NCBI GenBank assembly: GCA_029216955.1
Contig: JANAVB010015600.1
Coordinates: 24,074,538 to 24,138,537 of the forward strand
Length of the DNA: 64,000 nucleotides
Origin: Iris pallida
Taxonomy: Eukaryota; Streptophyta; Magnoliopsida; Asparagales; Iridaceae
Reading direction: 5' to 3'
In this document: piece by piece, positions 49,875-63,044 of the stretch
How the letters are laid out: every line of letters starts with the position of its first letter
How positions within the stretch are numbered: position 1 is the first letter of the stretch
Program-made: the position numbers and the translations under genes
Notes under the pieces: model-generated
Databases searched by the model: none
What the model was told of the DNA's origin: nothing
The model's input: the letters and a program-made list of their open reading frames with translations, nothing else

Positions 49875-52800
49875 TGTCACCCCCAGTTTTGAAGAACAGA
49901 GGTATTTTGGTCATTTTTTATTTTTGAATATTTTTGAAATTATTTATTTATTTATGATATTATTTTGGGGTTATTTGAGTCGGGTTCGAATTTCAACTCA
50001 ATCCGACTTGTAACGGGGACCCGGGGTAGTTTTGACTTTAGTGGGACCCACTCATTAGTTAGGCATGGCCCACATGATATTATTTTAGTTAGTGTGATTG
50101 ACTAATTATTCATGGGTAGGTCAGGTTTAATTAGAGACTTAAAACTAGACTAATTTAGCCTCAACCTAAGCCCATTCCTAATTTAATTCAACATGAGTTA
50201 GTGGAGGGTATTATTGACATTTACCAATAGGGACACCTAGCTAGTTGTGGCCGACCTAGACTAGGAGGGGGTGAGTCACTTCCTTCATTCATTTCTATCC
50301 ACAAATTTCTCTTTCTTGTTCTTCCCCAAATTTTGAGAGGAACCCCTATTGATTTCATCTCCAAATCAATCCCTCCTTCCACCAAATCTTCTTCATTTCT
50401 TCTCTACTCCATGGTTAGAGGGTGCTAGCCAATTTTGGAAGGATTCGGCTATTGTTCGTGTCCATTTGGAGGTCTCTACGTGTCGGTGTCGTGTCGGAAG
50501 GATTTCCCTTGGAATCTTTCTACCGAAAGGTATAATCTCTCCTCTAATCCACCCCCACATGCATATAGGATTATTTTGAACCCATAGGAATGACCCCCAT
50601 GGTTCTATTTCCATTTGTGTCCATTTCGTGTCCATTTGGTGGTCATAAGAGTGTCCTTTGTATTGTGCTTTGTGTCCATGTGGGAAACCCCCAATTTTGG
50701 ACACACCATGTGGTTAATATTTGTGTGATTTATTATTCCTATTTTAATTTCAGATTTTAGATTTCTCGAGTGTTGCTTTTAATATATCATATATATATAT
50801 ATATGTATATATTTTCATGGTTATATATTTATATGTATATGTGTCTCTCTATACATTCATATATATATTTTCATGGTTATATATTTATATGTATGTGTGG
50901 TGTTAGTGGTAGTAGAGAGTGGTATAGAGTGGTAGGGACAATGATAGATAGATGGTTAGATGGGAGGGGAAGTATGGAGAGATGTAGAGAGAGTTAGAGT
51001 GATAGAGAGAGTGAGGGAATGAGGGAATAGGGGGGTTTGTACTGCTGCAACAGCAGCAATAGTATATGGAAATCACTCCCCACAGGGGACTGATTTTGGG
51101 CTGCAACAGCAGCAGTGTAGAGCAGTAGTAGCAGCAGCTACTAGCTGCCATAGAGAGGGGGGAGATGGGCAGCCCATGTACTGTCTTGACAACCCCTATT
51201 TCAGTTCCCCTGCAGCCCCATTTTAGCCACCCATTAGCCCCATGGACAGCCCCTATATCACCTACAAATCAGCCGATAAATCAGCCATTTGGAAGTCCAA
51301 TATCAGCCCCCTATTCCTATTCAATCAGCCCTTCATTCTTCCACCATCCATTCATTCATTCAGTCTTTCATACACCAATTTTCATTCATTAATTCTTCCA
51401 TTCCTTCATTCAATTCATTCATTCATGCATTCTTCCACCCATTCATTTATACTTTCCATTCATTCCTCCATTCCCATTCACCCTTCTATGTTTTCATTAT
51501 CAACTCATTCAATCATTCATCCAATTTTCTCTTCCTTCACATATCCACATACATTAACATATACCATTCACCCCATGTATCATTCATCCTCTCATTCATT
51601 CATTTTTCTATTTTCATTTCATCCTTCCATTCACATATCAATACACATTCTATCCATTCATTCAACCATTCACTCATGCATCCATCATTCCAAAACCCCT
51701 ATATGTATGTATGCCCCACAAATTGATCCACTAGAAGCCTATCTAAAAACCCTTAGTTAGTGCCTAGTTGAGTGGTGTCTAGTGTGGATTGAGTGTCTAG
51801 TTAGAGGGGGTATGTTAGTGCATAGTTAGTGATTTGTCTTAGTGTTAGTAGTGAGTTAACTAAGTTAGTATCCTAGTGGACTATTAGAGAGGGCTAACCT
51901 AGACACTAGGAGAGTGTGGGAGAGTGAACTAGGATGGTTGGTAGAGTGTAGGGTGTGGTATCTCAAGATACCATAGCGTATCATGACGATACACTAAGGT
52001 AATATTGAGATGACCAACATGACCATAAGATGGATTAGATACCCAAGAACCCTAGATTTCTTGGTTGGTAAATCCTAGATAGGATAGTATCTAGCTACCC
52101 TAAGAAGCCTAGGCTAGTATCCTGAGATCTAGAGGAGTTTCCTTTGTAATGGGCAAGGTATTGGTATTTACCTTGTGGAGGGTAAATGTAGGTAATGGAG
52201 TATTGTTAAGATATTGAGTTTGACTTCTAATATGGGGTTAGAAATAGGTTGTCTTGGTAGGTAATGACTAGATGAGGGTAGTTTAGACTAGTCTTGACCT
52301 CCGTTGACCAAGAGTTGGCTTTTTGACCGAAAGTCAACTTCAAGTCAACGCTTAACTAGAATCGAGCCAAAACCGAACCAGAGTTGACCAGTTGACTAAA
52401 AGTCAACAGTTGGTCAATATTTGACTAGTTTGACCTAGGGTTAACCCAGGGTTGACTCCGTGTTGACCAGAGTTGACCAAAGTTGACTTTTTGACCAAAA
52501 GTCAACTGTAAGTCAACCCTTGACCCAGTATGACCTAGTTTGACTTGGATTGACTTCATGTGACCTTGTTTGACCTTGGTTGTTCTAGTGTGACCTAGTT
52601 TGGCTCAGTATGACATAGTTTAGCTTGGTGTGACTTAGTTTGACCTAGTTTTGACTTAGACTTGCATATCATGGCTAGATTAGCTTTCCTTTCATTATTA
52701 AATCCTGTTTGGACTCATGGTATCTCATGTTTAGGTCTGTGATAACTCTGAGCGTCTGTTCACCTTATCAGCTCAGGACCACAGGCGAGTATATTCACTG

Positions 52801-54162
52801 ATAGTTTTTATTGTCTTGATATCTGCTATATCCGATTCAGTTGTAGTGTCTTACTCAATTTTCGGTCACGATTGTTCACGGACTAGTATACGTTGGATCC
52901 TGACATGAGATATTGTTCCTAGATTTTTGTGGTATATTGGTACATTTTCTGTCTTATTCCGTGTATTAATATAGACACTAATTCCTAAGGGGACTTGCTA
53001 CCCTCTTATGGAATCTGTGTCATGACGTGTCATGTCCAGATCCATTATACTATTCGGAGATGGTAGAATTATTAGGGGTTATGTGATCAAAGCCCCTTGT
53101 CAGTATTTTGCTTGCGCCACTCTCACCTCACGTAGGGTGTAGCAGATTCCTCCGTGTGCTTGTTATCCAGGTTGGCCGGCATGACTTTTCGTGAGATTTT
53201 TGTATGATTGTCGGGCCAAGTGGATAGCCTGATCATGATTCCCTAGCCGATCATATAGCGCTCTAATAATTCAAGTCACATTATATATTTATTTATCATA
53301 GGAGGCTAGGTTCTGTTCGGGAGAAGGGTTACAACCCCGGTCCTTGTTTGGTTTAAGGGTTGTAACTCGACTTCCGAATAGTTCCTAAGTCATCCTATAT
53401 GTATACTGTCGTCCTATTCAGTATTCACACCTGAGATACATTTCCTGCTGATTTTACTCTGTATTTCATATGTTCTACATGCTTTTATGCTACACTTTGA
53501 TTGTAGGCTAGGTTATGTTCAGGAGAAGGATTACAACCCCGGTCCTTGTTTGGTTTACGGGTTGTAAGTCGGCTTTCGAATGGCTCCGAAGTTTTCACTT
53601 ATCTTTGTCTTGTATTTCATTATACTGTCTTTTATAGAATTTGTCAATTCATATGGAACTGCTGTTAGTGTTTGATCTTGCTCATTTTCCTGACAGGATA
53701 CCGTTGACATATTACAGATATTTATGAGGCAGGCTGCTCGACCTACTATGGGGTCAAGACAGATGGAGAATTAGGCCAGGGCTATGGCCTGATAGTTGAG
53801 CCACTAGATTTTATACTCCCAGAGTAGTTAGTTTAGTTAGGCTTGCATGGACTGTGATCCAGCTTTTATTTTAGACTGTAGTAGTTTATATTCATATTTT
53901 GTGCCTCTGTGATGTTGTTTGCTTCTCTCTAGCTGTGTTGGATATTGAACTCATTTTCCGTTTTCACATCTATCATATTTCCATTTCGTGCTATCTATCC
54001 TAGTTTGTTTTTGTGATTGAGACTGTATTGCTATGTCACCTCCATTCGGAGTATATATACTGTACAGGTACCTTTATACTGCTTAGTGTATTTTTTGTAT
54101 ACGACCTATACAGCGTTCTACAGCCGATTCTGCGACCCCTAATCAGGGTGCAGGTCGTGACA
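49875..54162 (+). repeat. Third LARD-2 LTR, 4,288 bp, made by duplication
   Basis: It starts TGTCACCC after a copy of the PPT and ends GGTCGTGACA before TGTCC. The left flank is LARD-2 interior, not TGTCC, so it is not a solo LTR. Confidence 0.9.
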
Positions 54163-54768
54163 TGTCCAACTCCAAGAGTTCCAAAGACTACATTTCCTAA
54201 GAAGGAATAGCCTAATCCTGATGTTACTGTCCCTTCTGTAGCCCAAAATCCCACACAATCTCAAGAGGATCAAGAAATAATAGCGGCTCTTGAAGGTTGT
54301 GATTTTGGAGATTCCTTAAATGAAGATGATCTCACCATTGCTACTGATGGTGAACAAGCATCAATAGAAGTTATACTGAACGAAGAGGGACTTGTCGAAG
54401 AGGGCCAGACCACTGTTGCGGGTGAAGAACACCCTATTGATGATGAAGAGCACTTTGGCCAGAGAACTGATGAACCCAAAACTTCAGAAGAGGTTCACGA
54501 AGATCAGCCTGGAGCTTCTGAAGCATCTAGGATTGTTGAATATCCTAAAGCTGCTACTACAGGGATTAAAACCTCTGAAGATCAAACCCCAAAGGAGACA
54601 AACATAATTATCCTTCCTCTTCAAGCAAAGTTAGGGGCCGAAAGTAGCCGCTTTTTATCGGGAGGTTCGGAAGCTGGAAGCAGTCAAGCAGTAGTGTCTG
54701 AGAACACAATGTCGAGACTTCGTATAGAAGCAGCCATGCCTCGTGAAACACCATATGTACTACTAGGT
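54163..54768 (+). pseudogene. Tat-2 antisense gene, acidic exon right of LARD-2
   Basis: It continues SCPTPRVPKT from 37105, then a stop (TAG near 54208), then an acidic region (CDFGDSLNEDDLTIATDGEQ) and SGGSEAGSSQAVVSE, the Tat-1 exon 3 signature. A 1-nt shift near 54632 separates the last two parts. A possible donor is ACTAG|GTGTTTC at about 54768. Confidence 0.65.
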
Positions 54769-54784
54769 GTTTCACTGAAACAAA

Positions 54785-55230
54785 ATGGCGACTCTGCTGG
54801 GAACGACCTTCTCCTCTGACGAGGAGGCAATTGCTCAATACGATGATGTTTCGGTCGGTTCGGCCAAGAAGACTTTGGTTGTGCACTTCAACCAGACTGC
54901 CTACGAAGAAATGCTCTGGACTGGGGGTAGCACTCGCTGGTCCAATGTTCAGAAATCGCGGAAGGCGCAAAAAGTTTGGGTTCCCAAATCCAAGGCATTC
55001 TCAGATCTCCCTACTATCTCTTCAGGCAAAGGAATCATTCCTACTCCTGTTGTAGAGACTCCCATTTGTGATGAGGTAGTCTCTACTTCTGTGGTACGCC
55101 ATGGGCGTAAAAATAAGTCTCCCATTTATAACGTGGCAGACCCTTCTGTGTTACGCTCTGGGCGTAAAAATCAGAGAAAAGCTCATATAGTATCCATGCG
55201 TAAAAGAAGCCATCTTGCGGGCATAAAATA
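54785..55230 (+). pseudogene. PBS-leader module of a third Tat subfamily inside the Tat-2 antisense gene
   Basis: The ATG overlaps a PBS-like TGGCGACTCTGCTGGGAAC and opens a 148-codon frame, MATLLGTTFSSDEEAIAQYD, ending at 55231. It is homologous to the start of the Tat-1 and Tat-2 leaders but clearly different in sequence. It runs opposite to the Tat-2 gag. Words of the type GCGTAAA recur within and after it (to about 55510), in place of GCGCA. It seems to lie in the enlarged intron 3 of the antisense gene. Whether it was inserted, captured or exonised cannot be decided here. Confidence 0.65.
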
Positions 55231-55604
55231 GCTCAGTCCACATACTAAATGACAATATGGATTTCTGTGTAAAACAAATCCCTTCGAATCCTGTGTTATA
55301 CGTCGTCAGTAGATATTTATGTCAGTCCCATTATTACTTTGCATTAAATGCATGATTTGATAACTTGTCTCTAGCGTAAAGTGTTTGGCCTTTCTCTGGC
55401 GTAAAACAGTTGGCTTGACCCTGGTGTAAAGTAGTTGGCCTGTCCTTGGCGTAAAGCAGCTCGTTTGGGTGTAAAGCTCTATTTTCTTTGACTCAGTCTA
55501 TGAATCACTTTTTACGCTCCTACACCAGGTTCAGGTAAACTTCTAATTTTTATTTATCCTAATTCTTCTGATAATGTTTCAACAATGGTGAATATTGATC
55601 GCAG

Positions 55605-56513
55605 AAGGACCTGTGGGAACAACTAGCTCGACCATGGCTCCTTTGGACAGAGGGACTTACGCAGGAGAAGGGATCTCATCCCAGATGCCCAAATTTGGGG
55701 CTCCTGATGCACAGTCTAAAGTACTTCCAATTGCTGCAGTAATAGAAACTCGGGAAGAAGTAATGGCCACACCAGGTGCCATAGTAACAAACAAATTTGT
55801 TGTAGCTTCTTTCACAAATGCCTTCTACACATCTCTGAGGCCTTTAGTTCAAAGGGTGATGGAGGGGGATGATGTTCCTTTTTCAACAGTCGGAAACCCC
55901 TCATCCTATATAATCGAAGGTATTTATGTTATTGGAGATCGAGATCTGGCAACCTATCTGGAGCATGTGTTTGGACGAGCTGGAGGAATCCATTAAAGTC
56001 TACAAGGATCTTCGAAGAGGGGATATTCGACAACTCGTGGATGCCGAATGTGAAGCCATGGCTCGTGAAGCTGAAATGAATAAGGCTAATTTTGAATCCT
56101 TCTTAGTGGCTTTCTCTCGACGCTCCGCAGAGATGGATACGTAGATTACTGAAACAGCCTCCAATTTTGAGTGTCATAAAACTGTAGCAACAGAGAAAGA
56201 AAAAGAAGTCCTTGATCTGGAAACTAAAATTGCTCGGCTTCAGGAACACCTCAAGACGGCTAAGCAGCATGCAGAAGAAGAAACCTAACTGTATCAGGCT
56301 GCTGCAAGCCAATCGAAACTTTTGAAGTGTTAGAAGGATGAGTTTGTTCGAATACAGAATGAAGAGATAACCCGCCGGACAATTTCTCTACATCCCTTTG
56401 ACCCAGTGTTTGGAAGAGTCCAAGCTAGACAACGGGTGCTTGAGTCTTGTGTCGAACGAACTAAGGCTTTGGAGAAGCAGATCGCATATCTTAGCACTAA
56501 ACCTCTAGAATAA
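55605..56513 (+). pseudogene. Tat-2 antisense gene, last exon (coiled coil)
   Basis: After the acceptor GATCGCAG it reads EGPVGTTSSTMAPLDRG, then MATPGAIVTNKFVVASF, LDELEESIKVYKDL and a heptad stretch (KIARLQEHLKTAKQH), ending YLSTKPLE at 56511-56513. It aligns with Tat-1 exon 4 and keeps phase 1. One extra base near 55965 shifts the frame, and stops are at about 56142, 56286 and 56330. Confidence 0.72.
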
Positions 56514-56639
56514 AAAGATCCCAGTTGTTATCTTTTTTTTATATGTATGATGTATTTTGAAATATATCATTAATGAAATAATTTTTGTAGTTCCATTACT
56601 TGTTGTATACCTTGTAAAAGATATAAGTAATAGAATAGG

Positions 56640-56985
56640 AAATATATTCAGAGGTATTGGACGTGACATATTTCCTTATGGAAAACAATAATATTCATTA
56701 TATCTGCTCAAAGGTAATGTGGACGTGGAAGAATATAATTCTTAGGATATCGTTATTTCAAAAGACGACTTTATCAGAGGTAATGTGGACGTAATAAGTC
56801 GCAGATATGGATAATAGAATTCAGAGGTAATATGGACGTGAATCTATTGATATAGAAAATAGAATTCAGAAGTAATGTGGACGTGAATCTATTGATGTAA
56901 AAAATAGAATTCAGAGGTAATGTGGACATGAATCTATTGATATAGAAAATAGAATTCAGAGGTAATGTGGACGTGAACTCATTTT
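56640..56985. repeat. Minisatellite with CAGAGGTAATGTGGACGTG core in the Tat-2 3' region
   Basis: About seven variants of the core, the last four spaced about 46 bp with GAATCTATTGATATAGAAAATAG between them. Tat-1 has a single reverse-oriented copy at about 23206-23226, so the array grew in Tat-2. Confidence 0.8.
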
Positions 56986-57183
56986 TTCTATTGATGATCT
57001 TCAAGTCCGCTGGGACTTAAAGACAGAAGATCGTGTCTAAAAAGACAATATCTGTGATAATACGGATTTGTCATAAAATAAAGACATCTTTTAAAACAGT
57101 TGGGTTTCAAAAGATAGAATTGATGATTCATATAGACTCTACTGGGGATTTTGAGAGGAAGGGTATTCCTGACTTTGGAGATA

Positions 57184-58173
57184 CTAGAACTCTTGTTTCT
57201 CTACTTCAAACAGGCTTTTGCTAACAAATATTGGTTTTGGGGAAGTTTCATCTCCAACATTGACTTGAACCAACTGATCTTCAATAGGTGGCTCACGTTG
57301 TTCAAAGCGAAGCTCCCATTGAGTATCCATCCTTTGTGCCCAAGGATCAGATTCAGAGACTTCGATAAAGTCTCTGTGATCTTCCGAGAACTCACCAGTT
57401 ACCATATTGGAAGATAGAGTCACTCGATGGACGTGCCCTACACTGGTGTCTGAATCTCATGAAACAGAATCAGAAGAGTTAGGTCGTTCTTCTTCATCAG
57501 ATTCGGAGGCTTGTGGAGTCAAAATTGGTGAAGTATAACCTAATCCCCGCTTTGTTTTGCTGTAGTATTATTGTGATTTTCCTTTCGAAGCAGGAATACG
57601 AATAGGAGTTCGCCTTCCTTTGCCGCCATTGAGACTAGCTTTAAAATTGTAGCCCATCTTTTGAATGATATCTTTTGATTGCTGACTATAATGACGTAAT
57701 TGAAGTCTTCCGTTATCATAATTTTCTTCTTCATTATCGGACGTGATCTTCTGTTCCGTTCTTTTACTAAAAAGTATAGAAAGTTTATCTTTCTTCATGA
57801 AAGAAACTAGGAAGAAGGAGTCTTTCATTGGCTCGAGCAATACTTCATTTTGGGAAGCTTCAACTGCTCCTATGGTAAGTGGTTCGAAGTTATCTAACAT
57901 TTTTAAATAACATCAAGTATAATAAAGGACATCAGTATACTGTAAAGGAGATGCTACTTTATTGACTTGTACATCATCATTTACAATATGATTCTTAGCC
58001 TTAAAAGAAGGCTTAGTAAGGTTGATGACCAGAGGAGGAGAAGGAGAAGGGGAAGGTGAAGGTTTGTTACGATGAAGGTTAATAACAAGAGGCTCAGAAG
58101 AGGTGAGCTCCCTTTGTTCCCTTTCTACAACAGGAGGCTGTTTGTTATGAGAGAAAAGATGTATAGTTAACGT
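57184..58173 (-). pseudogene. Tat-2 RT N-terminal stub
   Basis: It keeps KDIIQKMGYNFKASLNGGKG and DTQWELRFEQREPPIEDQ, as in Tat-1 18660-19070, then stops at FEVEKQEF. The catalytic RT, both RNase H domains and integrase are absent. The next sequence on this strand is unrelated 3' region, so a deletion of about 3 kb occurred. Confidence 0.8.
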
Positions 58174-59280
58174 CTAAGAAGAAGAGGGACGAGTAGCACG
58201 TCCTTTGACGGGGATCATGAGAACATCTTTTGAACTATGTTTCTGATCTTCCCCACTATCCATTGCCAATACAACTTTCATGAACTCCTTCTTGTACATC
58301 CGAGAGTCCATAAAATATGTTTCAATGCCCCTAAAAGGATTTAAGTCGGCTACTTTCTTTTGGACTTCTCCATTAACGTCCACATATTTGACGCATTGAT
58401 GTAAAATGGATGGTACAATATTATGCTCATGCAGAAAGGGTCTTCCCAGCAAAGCATTGTAAGAGCCGCGATTATTGATCACATAGAAAGTAACCTTTGT
58501 ACGAATATTGCCTATTTGAACTTTCAGGCGAATCTTTTCCAAAGGTTCACTTCTTCCAGAATTGAATCCCAAGATTGTCGTGATGGTTGTTAAAAGATTG
58601 TGTATAGGAATCTTCAATGCATCTAGTAGAGTCTTTGGCATGATGCTAAGTGCAAACCCAGGATCGATGAAAATGCGATCAACCTTCATGGTATCGACAT
58701 ATCCCGTGAAGTAGAGGGTCGATCGTAACGATTATCTTCCAACAGCATGTCATCTTGTGTAAAGGTGATGTTTGGTATCAGTTCCATCACACTATGACAA
58801 TGTAGGCATGTTATAGGCTCATCTTCTGGCTTTTTGAGAAGTGCTACACAAGTATCAGCTTGCGTCAAAGCTTCACTCAACGTTTCTCGAGTTTCCTTCA
58901 AAAGACGGATAGCGCAAAAATTAACAATCTTGCCGGGGTATTAGCCATCTGAGCCAGTATATCAAAGTTATACGGCTTCTCAAGTCCCAAAGTTAAAGTC
59001 TTCTTCAATACTTTATCAAAATGGACATGATGTTTTCTTTTGTCGGCTGTCGTCGGTTTGGGAAGAGTTGGCTCTATTGGAGGTGATGAAGCTGATAGAT
59101 CATTGACAGCAAGAGAAGATGGTACTTGAGGAGCCTCCAGAGCTGGAGCAAGGTTTTTTTGACCTTCTGAATAGTCTCTTAGGTAAGGTTTTCCAGACCT
59201 GGTACCAGTTAAGACTTCTTCTTCGGATACAGGCTCAAAGGACACCATATTGTAACTCTTTGCCTTGATCTTGTTTCTAG
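58174..59280 (-). pseudogene. Tat-2 aspartic protease region
   Basis: It has GTRSGKPYLRDY, FDILAQMANTPARL, CLHCHSVMELIPNITFTQDD and the active-site region RIFIDPGFALSIMP (Phe where Tat-1 has Ser), then NALLGRPFLHEHNIVPS. A frame change near 58690 and another near 58900 break it. Confidence 0.82.
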
Positions 59281-61134
59281 TAGGTTTCTTTTGGCAGGAT
59301 AGAGAATTTGTCCAGTAACCCAAACCAACCCGAGATTGGTTGTGAGAAAGACATAGGGAAAGAGGTACAGGAGATCCCTTTCCATGATTCAAACCAGAGA
59401 CCTTTTGTAGATCATATCCCATTTTCGTCATGAGTTCACTAGACTGTAGACTATACAGATGGAAAGCTGGTTGGTATTTGGCTTCTGATTTTGACATATT
59501 GTCTCAGCAGGGGAAGAAGAAGGATTATGTGCTGCCGAGATGAAGGTAGCAGTTAGAGGTGGAAGACAATGTACACCAATTGAAATCATATCACATGATT
59601 TATTTTTAATGGCCTTCTTAGACTTGGTGGAAGAAGATGGTGTTTCGAAGTCCGCCACTAAATCTGGATGGATCCATATAATTTTCCCATTATCAGTAGA
59701 CAGAGGAACAAGACCATTAGTTCGTGCAGGTGGAAGATTAACAATCTCCAGAGTAGTTCTCGGGATGGGGATGACACCATCCTACACAAGTTGAGCTAGA
59801 AAATCTCCAAACTGTAAAGAGACGACATTAGCCGCTACAGTTTTTTCGTCTTGTTGGAGAGTGATTGCACCGAAATTGACCATCTCCTAAATTTTACCCT
59901 TAAGCATATAGCACGCTCGAGTTGGATGTCCAACAAACCTGTGGTAAACACAATATTTAGGATGGTCAGTCTTACCAACTTCATCTGGCCGTTTTGGTTC
60001 TGGCAGTTGAAGTTTATTGCTCCTGATGAGGTAATCAAAGATACTCATGATATCATCTTCATCAAAAAAGTATTCTTCTTTTGGACATGGTGCCCATTGT
60101 GGTGGTGCTGTTGGGGTAGATGTTGGCTGATTTACATTGATGGCTAGGGCTTCTTTGCCTTTGAGATTAATGGCCAAAGTCTCCTTGCTCTTGCGATTGT
60201 TCTGACGACCACTATTATTTGGTGTAGCATGTTCATCTTTGTCAAGATTAGGCATTTGAATACCTAATTGCTTGAACTAGTCAGCGCTCTTTTCTACTGC
60301 TTTGGAGTTTTCTATGAAGGAAGGCCAATCCTGGAATTGTATTGAACCTGTCCACATGCTGATTATAGGCAACATGTTTGATTTGCAAGTGTCTATAGTC
60401 AGAGAATCTGGGGTTCCGAGAGACATTTTGAGTGCTTCACGACAGAATCGTTTAATGAAACGTTCAGTAGTTTCATTATGTCGTTGTTTGATTTTGATGA
60501 GGGCAGAATAGTCATGTCATTGGTTCCCTCATAAAATTATTCCAAGAACATTTGTTTGAAGCCAGCGAAATAGGTTATACAACCATCTGGTAAACTACGA
60601 TACCAGTCATATGCTGCACCAGCTAAACAGCCGACAAATGCTCTTGTAAGAAGAGCATCATTTGGTTGAAGTTGATCAGTCATTCCTTCAAAGTGATTGA
60701 GATATTGACTTAGAGACGTGGTGCCATCAAACAGCATAATAGTAGGGGGTTTGTATTTAGGAGAAAATTGGACCTCTTTCTATTATATAGGATATGGTTG
60801 TTTGATCCCAAGCTTCTGCAGGCCATTCTTCTGTTTGAAAGCTTCAAATTGAGTACGTAAAAGTTTTACTGCCTCATTGGTATCTCCTGTTGATTGTGGA
60901 GGAGTAGATTGATTTGATATGTTAGGAGGGGGTACCGCATGATAAGTACCACCCCCGGCACTAGATTGACTTGGAATAGCCTACGTAGGAATGGAAGCGG
61001 TGTGAGGAGACTGTACCCCCAGATCAATATTGATGGGAACTGATGTTATTACAGGTTCCTGAGTTAGAATCAGATTCGCAACCGGTACAACTGTATGTTG
61101 TGCCATAATCACAGCATGCATGCCTGTCATCATC
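59281..61134 (-). pseudogene. Tat-2 gag
   Basis: It contains MLFDGTTSLSQYLNHFEGM, AGAAYDWYRSLPDG and FAGFKQMFLE, then after frameshifts MPNLDKDEHATPNNSG and the zinc motif YCVYHRFVGHPTRACYMLK. It matches Tat-1 gag in order. At least three reading frames are used. Confidence 0.8.
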
Positions 61135-63040
61135 TCAGTCAATGTTCTTCAAACTAGTCTCCAAAGCAGTAATTCTCTGCTCTTGACTCTTAGAACTGGA
61201 AATATCTTGATCTTCTATGACGACGTAAGTAGTCACTTCTCTAGCCCTTGAAGACGAACTAATGGGAAGGATGGTCCTTTCAGAACTTATACTGTCAGCA
61301 TCAAAGTCACATAAAGAACAACCCCCAGAATAAGTGATAGGGATGTCTTTTTGACTAAAGGATTCTTGGTTAGAATCAAGAAGATACCTTTGACCGATTG
61401 TGTCTTGGTCGGAAAGAAGATTTTTTTGACCGATTATTTCTCGGCTTCTTGATCTAGTATATTGGTATACTCCTTCTCCGAATTCATGAATCCGATCTAA
61501 GTATTGTTGGCTGGGATTACGGGATGTATTACGTCTTGGATGTTTTCCACCTCCAGTGCTTCGAGATGCCATGTTGACAGGAGCATAGAGTAATTCATCT
61601 TCATCAACTAGGATTGGTTCAGGAGTCTGAACATAATTCAAACGGTCAAAGACGGACCTCTTGGCTGACTGACAGCAGCATTTGATGACAACTTCATGGT
61701 GGTGATTGCAATGATGCTGTTGATCCACTGCTGGACGGGATGGATTTGCAACCTTCCGCTTCTGTATTAATTGTTCACGGAGGTCACTAATAGGACGAGA
61801 AGAAATTGCAGGAATGTAGTCCTTGATAATATTCGGGACATGATTCCTGTTCTTGAGGTGTCCCGTACCTTGAGTGTACAAGGACGTGCTAAGCTGGTTT
61901 GCATAAGTCATAGGGTATTTCATCTCAGCATTCTTCCTTTGGTGCAAGTTAGCAACTGGTGCAGGTTGCGCTTAATACATTTTGTGTTTTCCCAAGGTTG
62001 ACCCTGATTGGCACCTGTTGATATAGGTGCACAAGTCTGATAGGGGAGCTACTTGTACATCTACTTAAGAAACCAACAGTTTGCCTTGTCGGGAACTTAA
62101 AATATATAGGGTTGGTAGATCCTGCCCTGACCTCTTTGGAGTAGGCATAATACCCTTTTACGTGGAAAGTTTATTCTGAATAGAACCCATCATCCCGACA
62201 GAGATTTGGTTGTCTCTGTTAAGAAGAATAGAATTTCTATCTGAATTAGCGGTACTTTCCACCCAGTCAACGACTCGAGCATAATAAGGAAAAGCCAAAT
62301 AGCGTTTTCCTTGATTTAGTGATTTTTTTACTAAACTTCTGGTTTGGTGGCAAAGAGGAAATCACTAAACAGTGTTTCTCTTTATGTTACGCTAGTACAG
62401 AATTATATGCAGGTTGCACCAGAGCATGAACATGCGCAAGTTGTGCCGGAGCAGGAACATACGCAGGTTGTACCAGGAAGAAAAAGGCCAAAGGGCACTT
62501 TCCTTTGTTTTGTCCAGCAGTTTGTTAAGATGAAGTCTTTTTCAATTTTAGAGTTGAAGAAGAAGACGGGTTAGCCAAAAGGCTGTTTCCCTTAGGTTGT
62601 TCCAAGGCAGTAATGGGCGCAAGTTGTGCAGAAGCAAGAACAGGTGCAGGATGCGCCAGGGAAGTAAAGGCCAAAGGGCACTTTCCTTTGTTTTAGACAG
62701 CAGTGTGTCGAGACAAAGTCTCCTTCGATTTTAGAATAAGAGAAGTAGAGGAATTAGCCAAAATATTATTTCACTTACATTGCGCCAAGGCAGTGATGGG
62801 CGCAAGTTATACAGAAGCAGGGGATTGAGCCGTTAAGGACTTAGGAGTCCAAACAGAGCGGGTCTGGTTTTTAGCAGTAACAGCAGTACGCTTGGCACCT
62901 CCGACATTGATCATGGCCTCGTAGGCAGTCTGGTCGACTTGAACGACCAGGGTCTTCTGCGTCTTGCCGATTGACGCGGTATCACATTGAGTTGTCACTT
63001 TCTTATCGAAGGAGAAAGTCGTCCCCAGCAGAGTCGCCAT
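61135..63040 (-). pseudogene. Tat-2 leader region (N-terminal part of gag-pol)
   Basis: The ATG at 63040 overlaps the PBS and gives MATLLGTTFSFDKK. GCGCA-type words are scattered through 62330-62830. Conserved segments HLKNRNHVPNIIKDY, VIKCCCQSAKRSVFDRL and NMASRSTGGG at 61947-61135 match Tat-1. Function unknown. Frameshifts separate the parts. Confidence 0.72.
63021..63039 (-). other. Primer-binding site of Tat-2
   Basis: The minus strand reads TGGCGACTCTGCTGGGGAC, identical to Tat-1. Confidence 0.85.
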
Positions 63041-63044
63041 TCCA

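Larger units (their letters stand above)
49491..55185. repeat. Tandem segmental duplication, unit B (about 5,695 bp)
   Basis: It repeats unit A from TTTAAGCC through LTR 3 and the Tat-2 flank. It is about 0.3 kb shorter because most of the AT/GT microsatellite is missing. After about 55185 the Tat-2 sequence continues. Confidence 0.88.

Noticed and set aside
49875..54162. An independent solo LTR insertion
   Set aside because: The left flank is a copy of LARD-2 interior with PPT rather than TGTCC, and the offset matches a tandem duplication.
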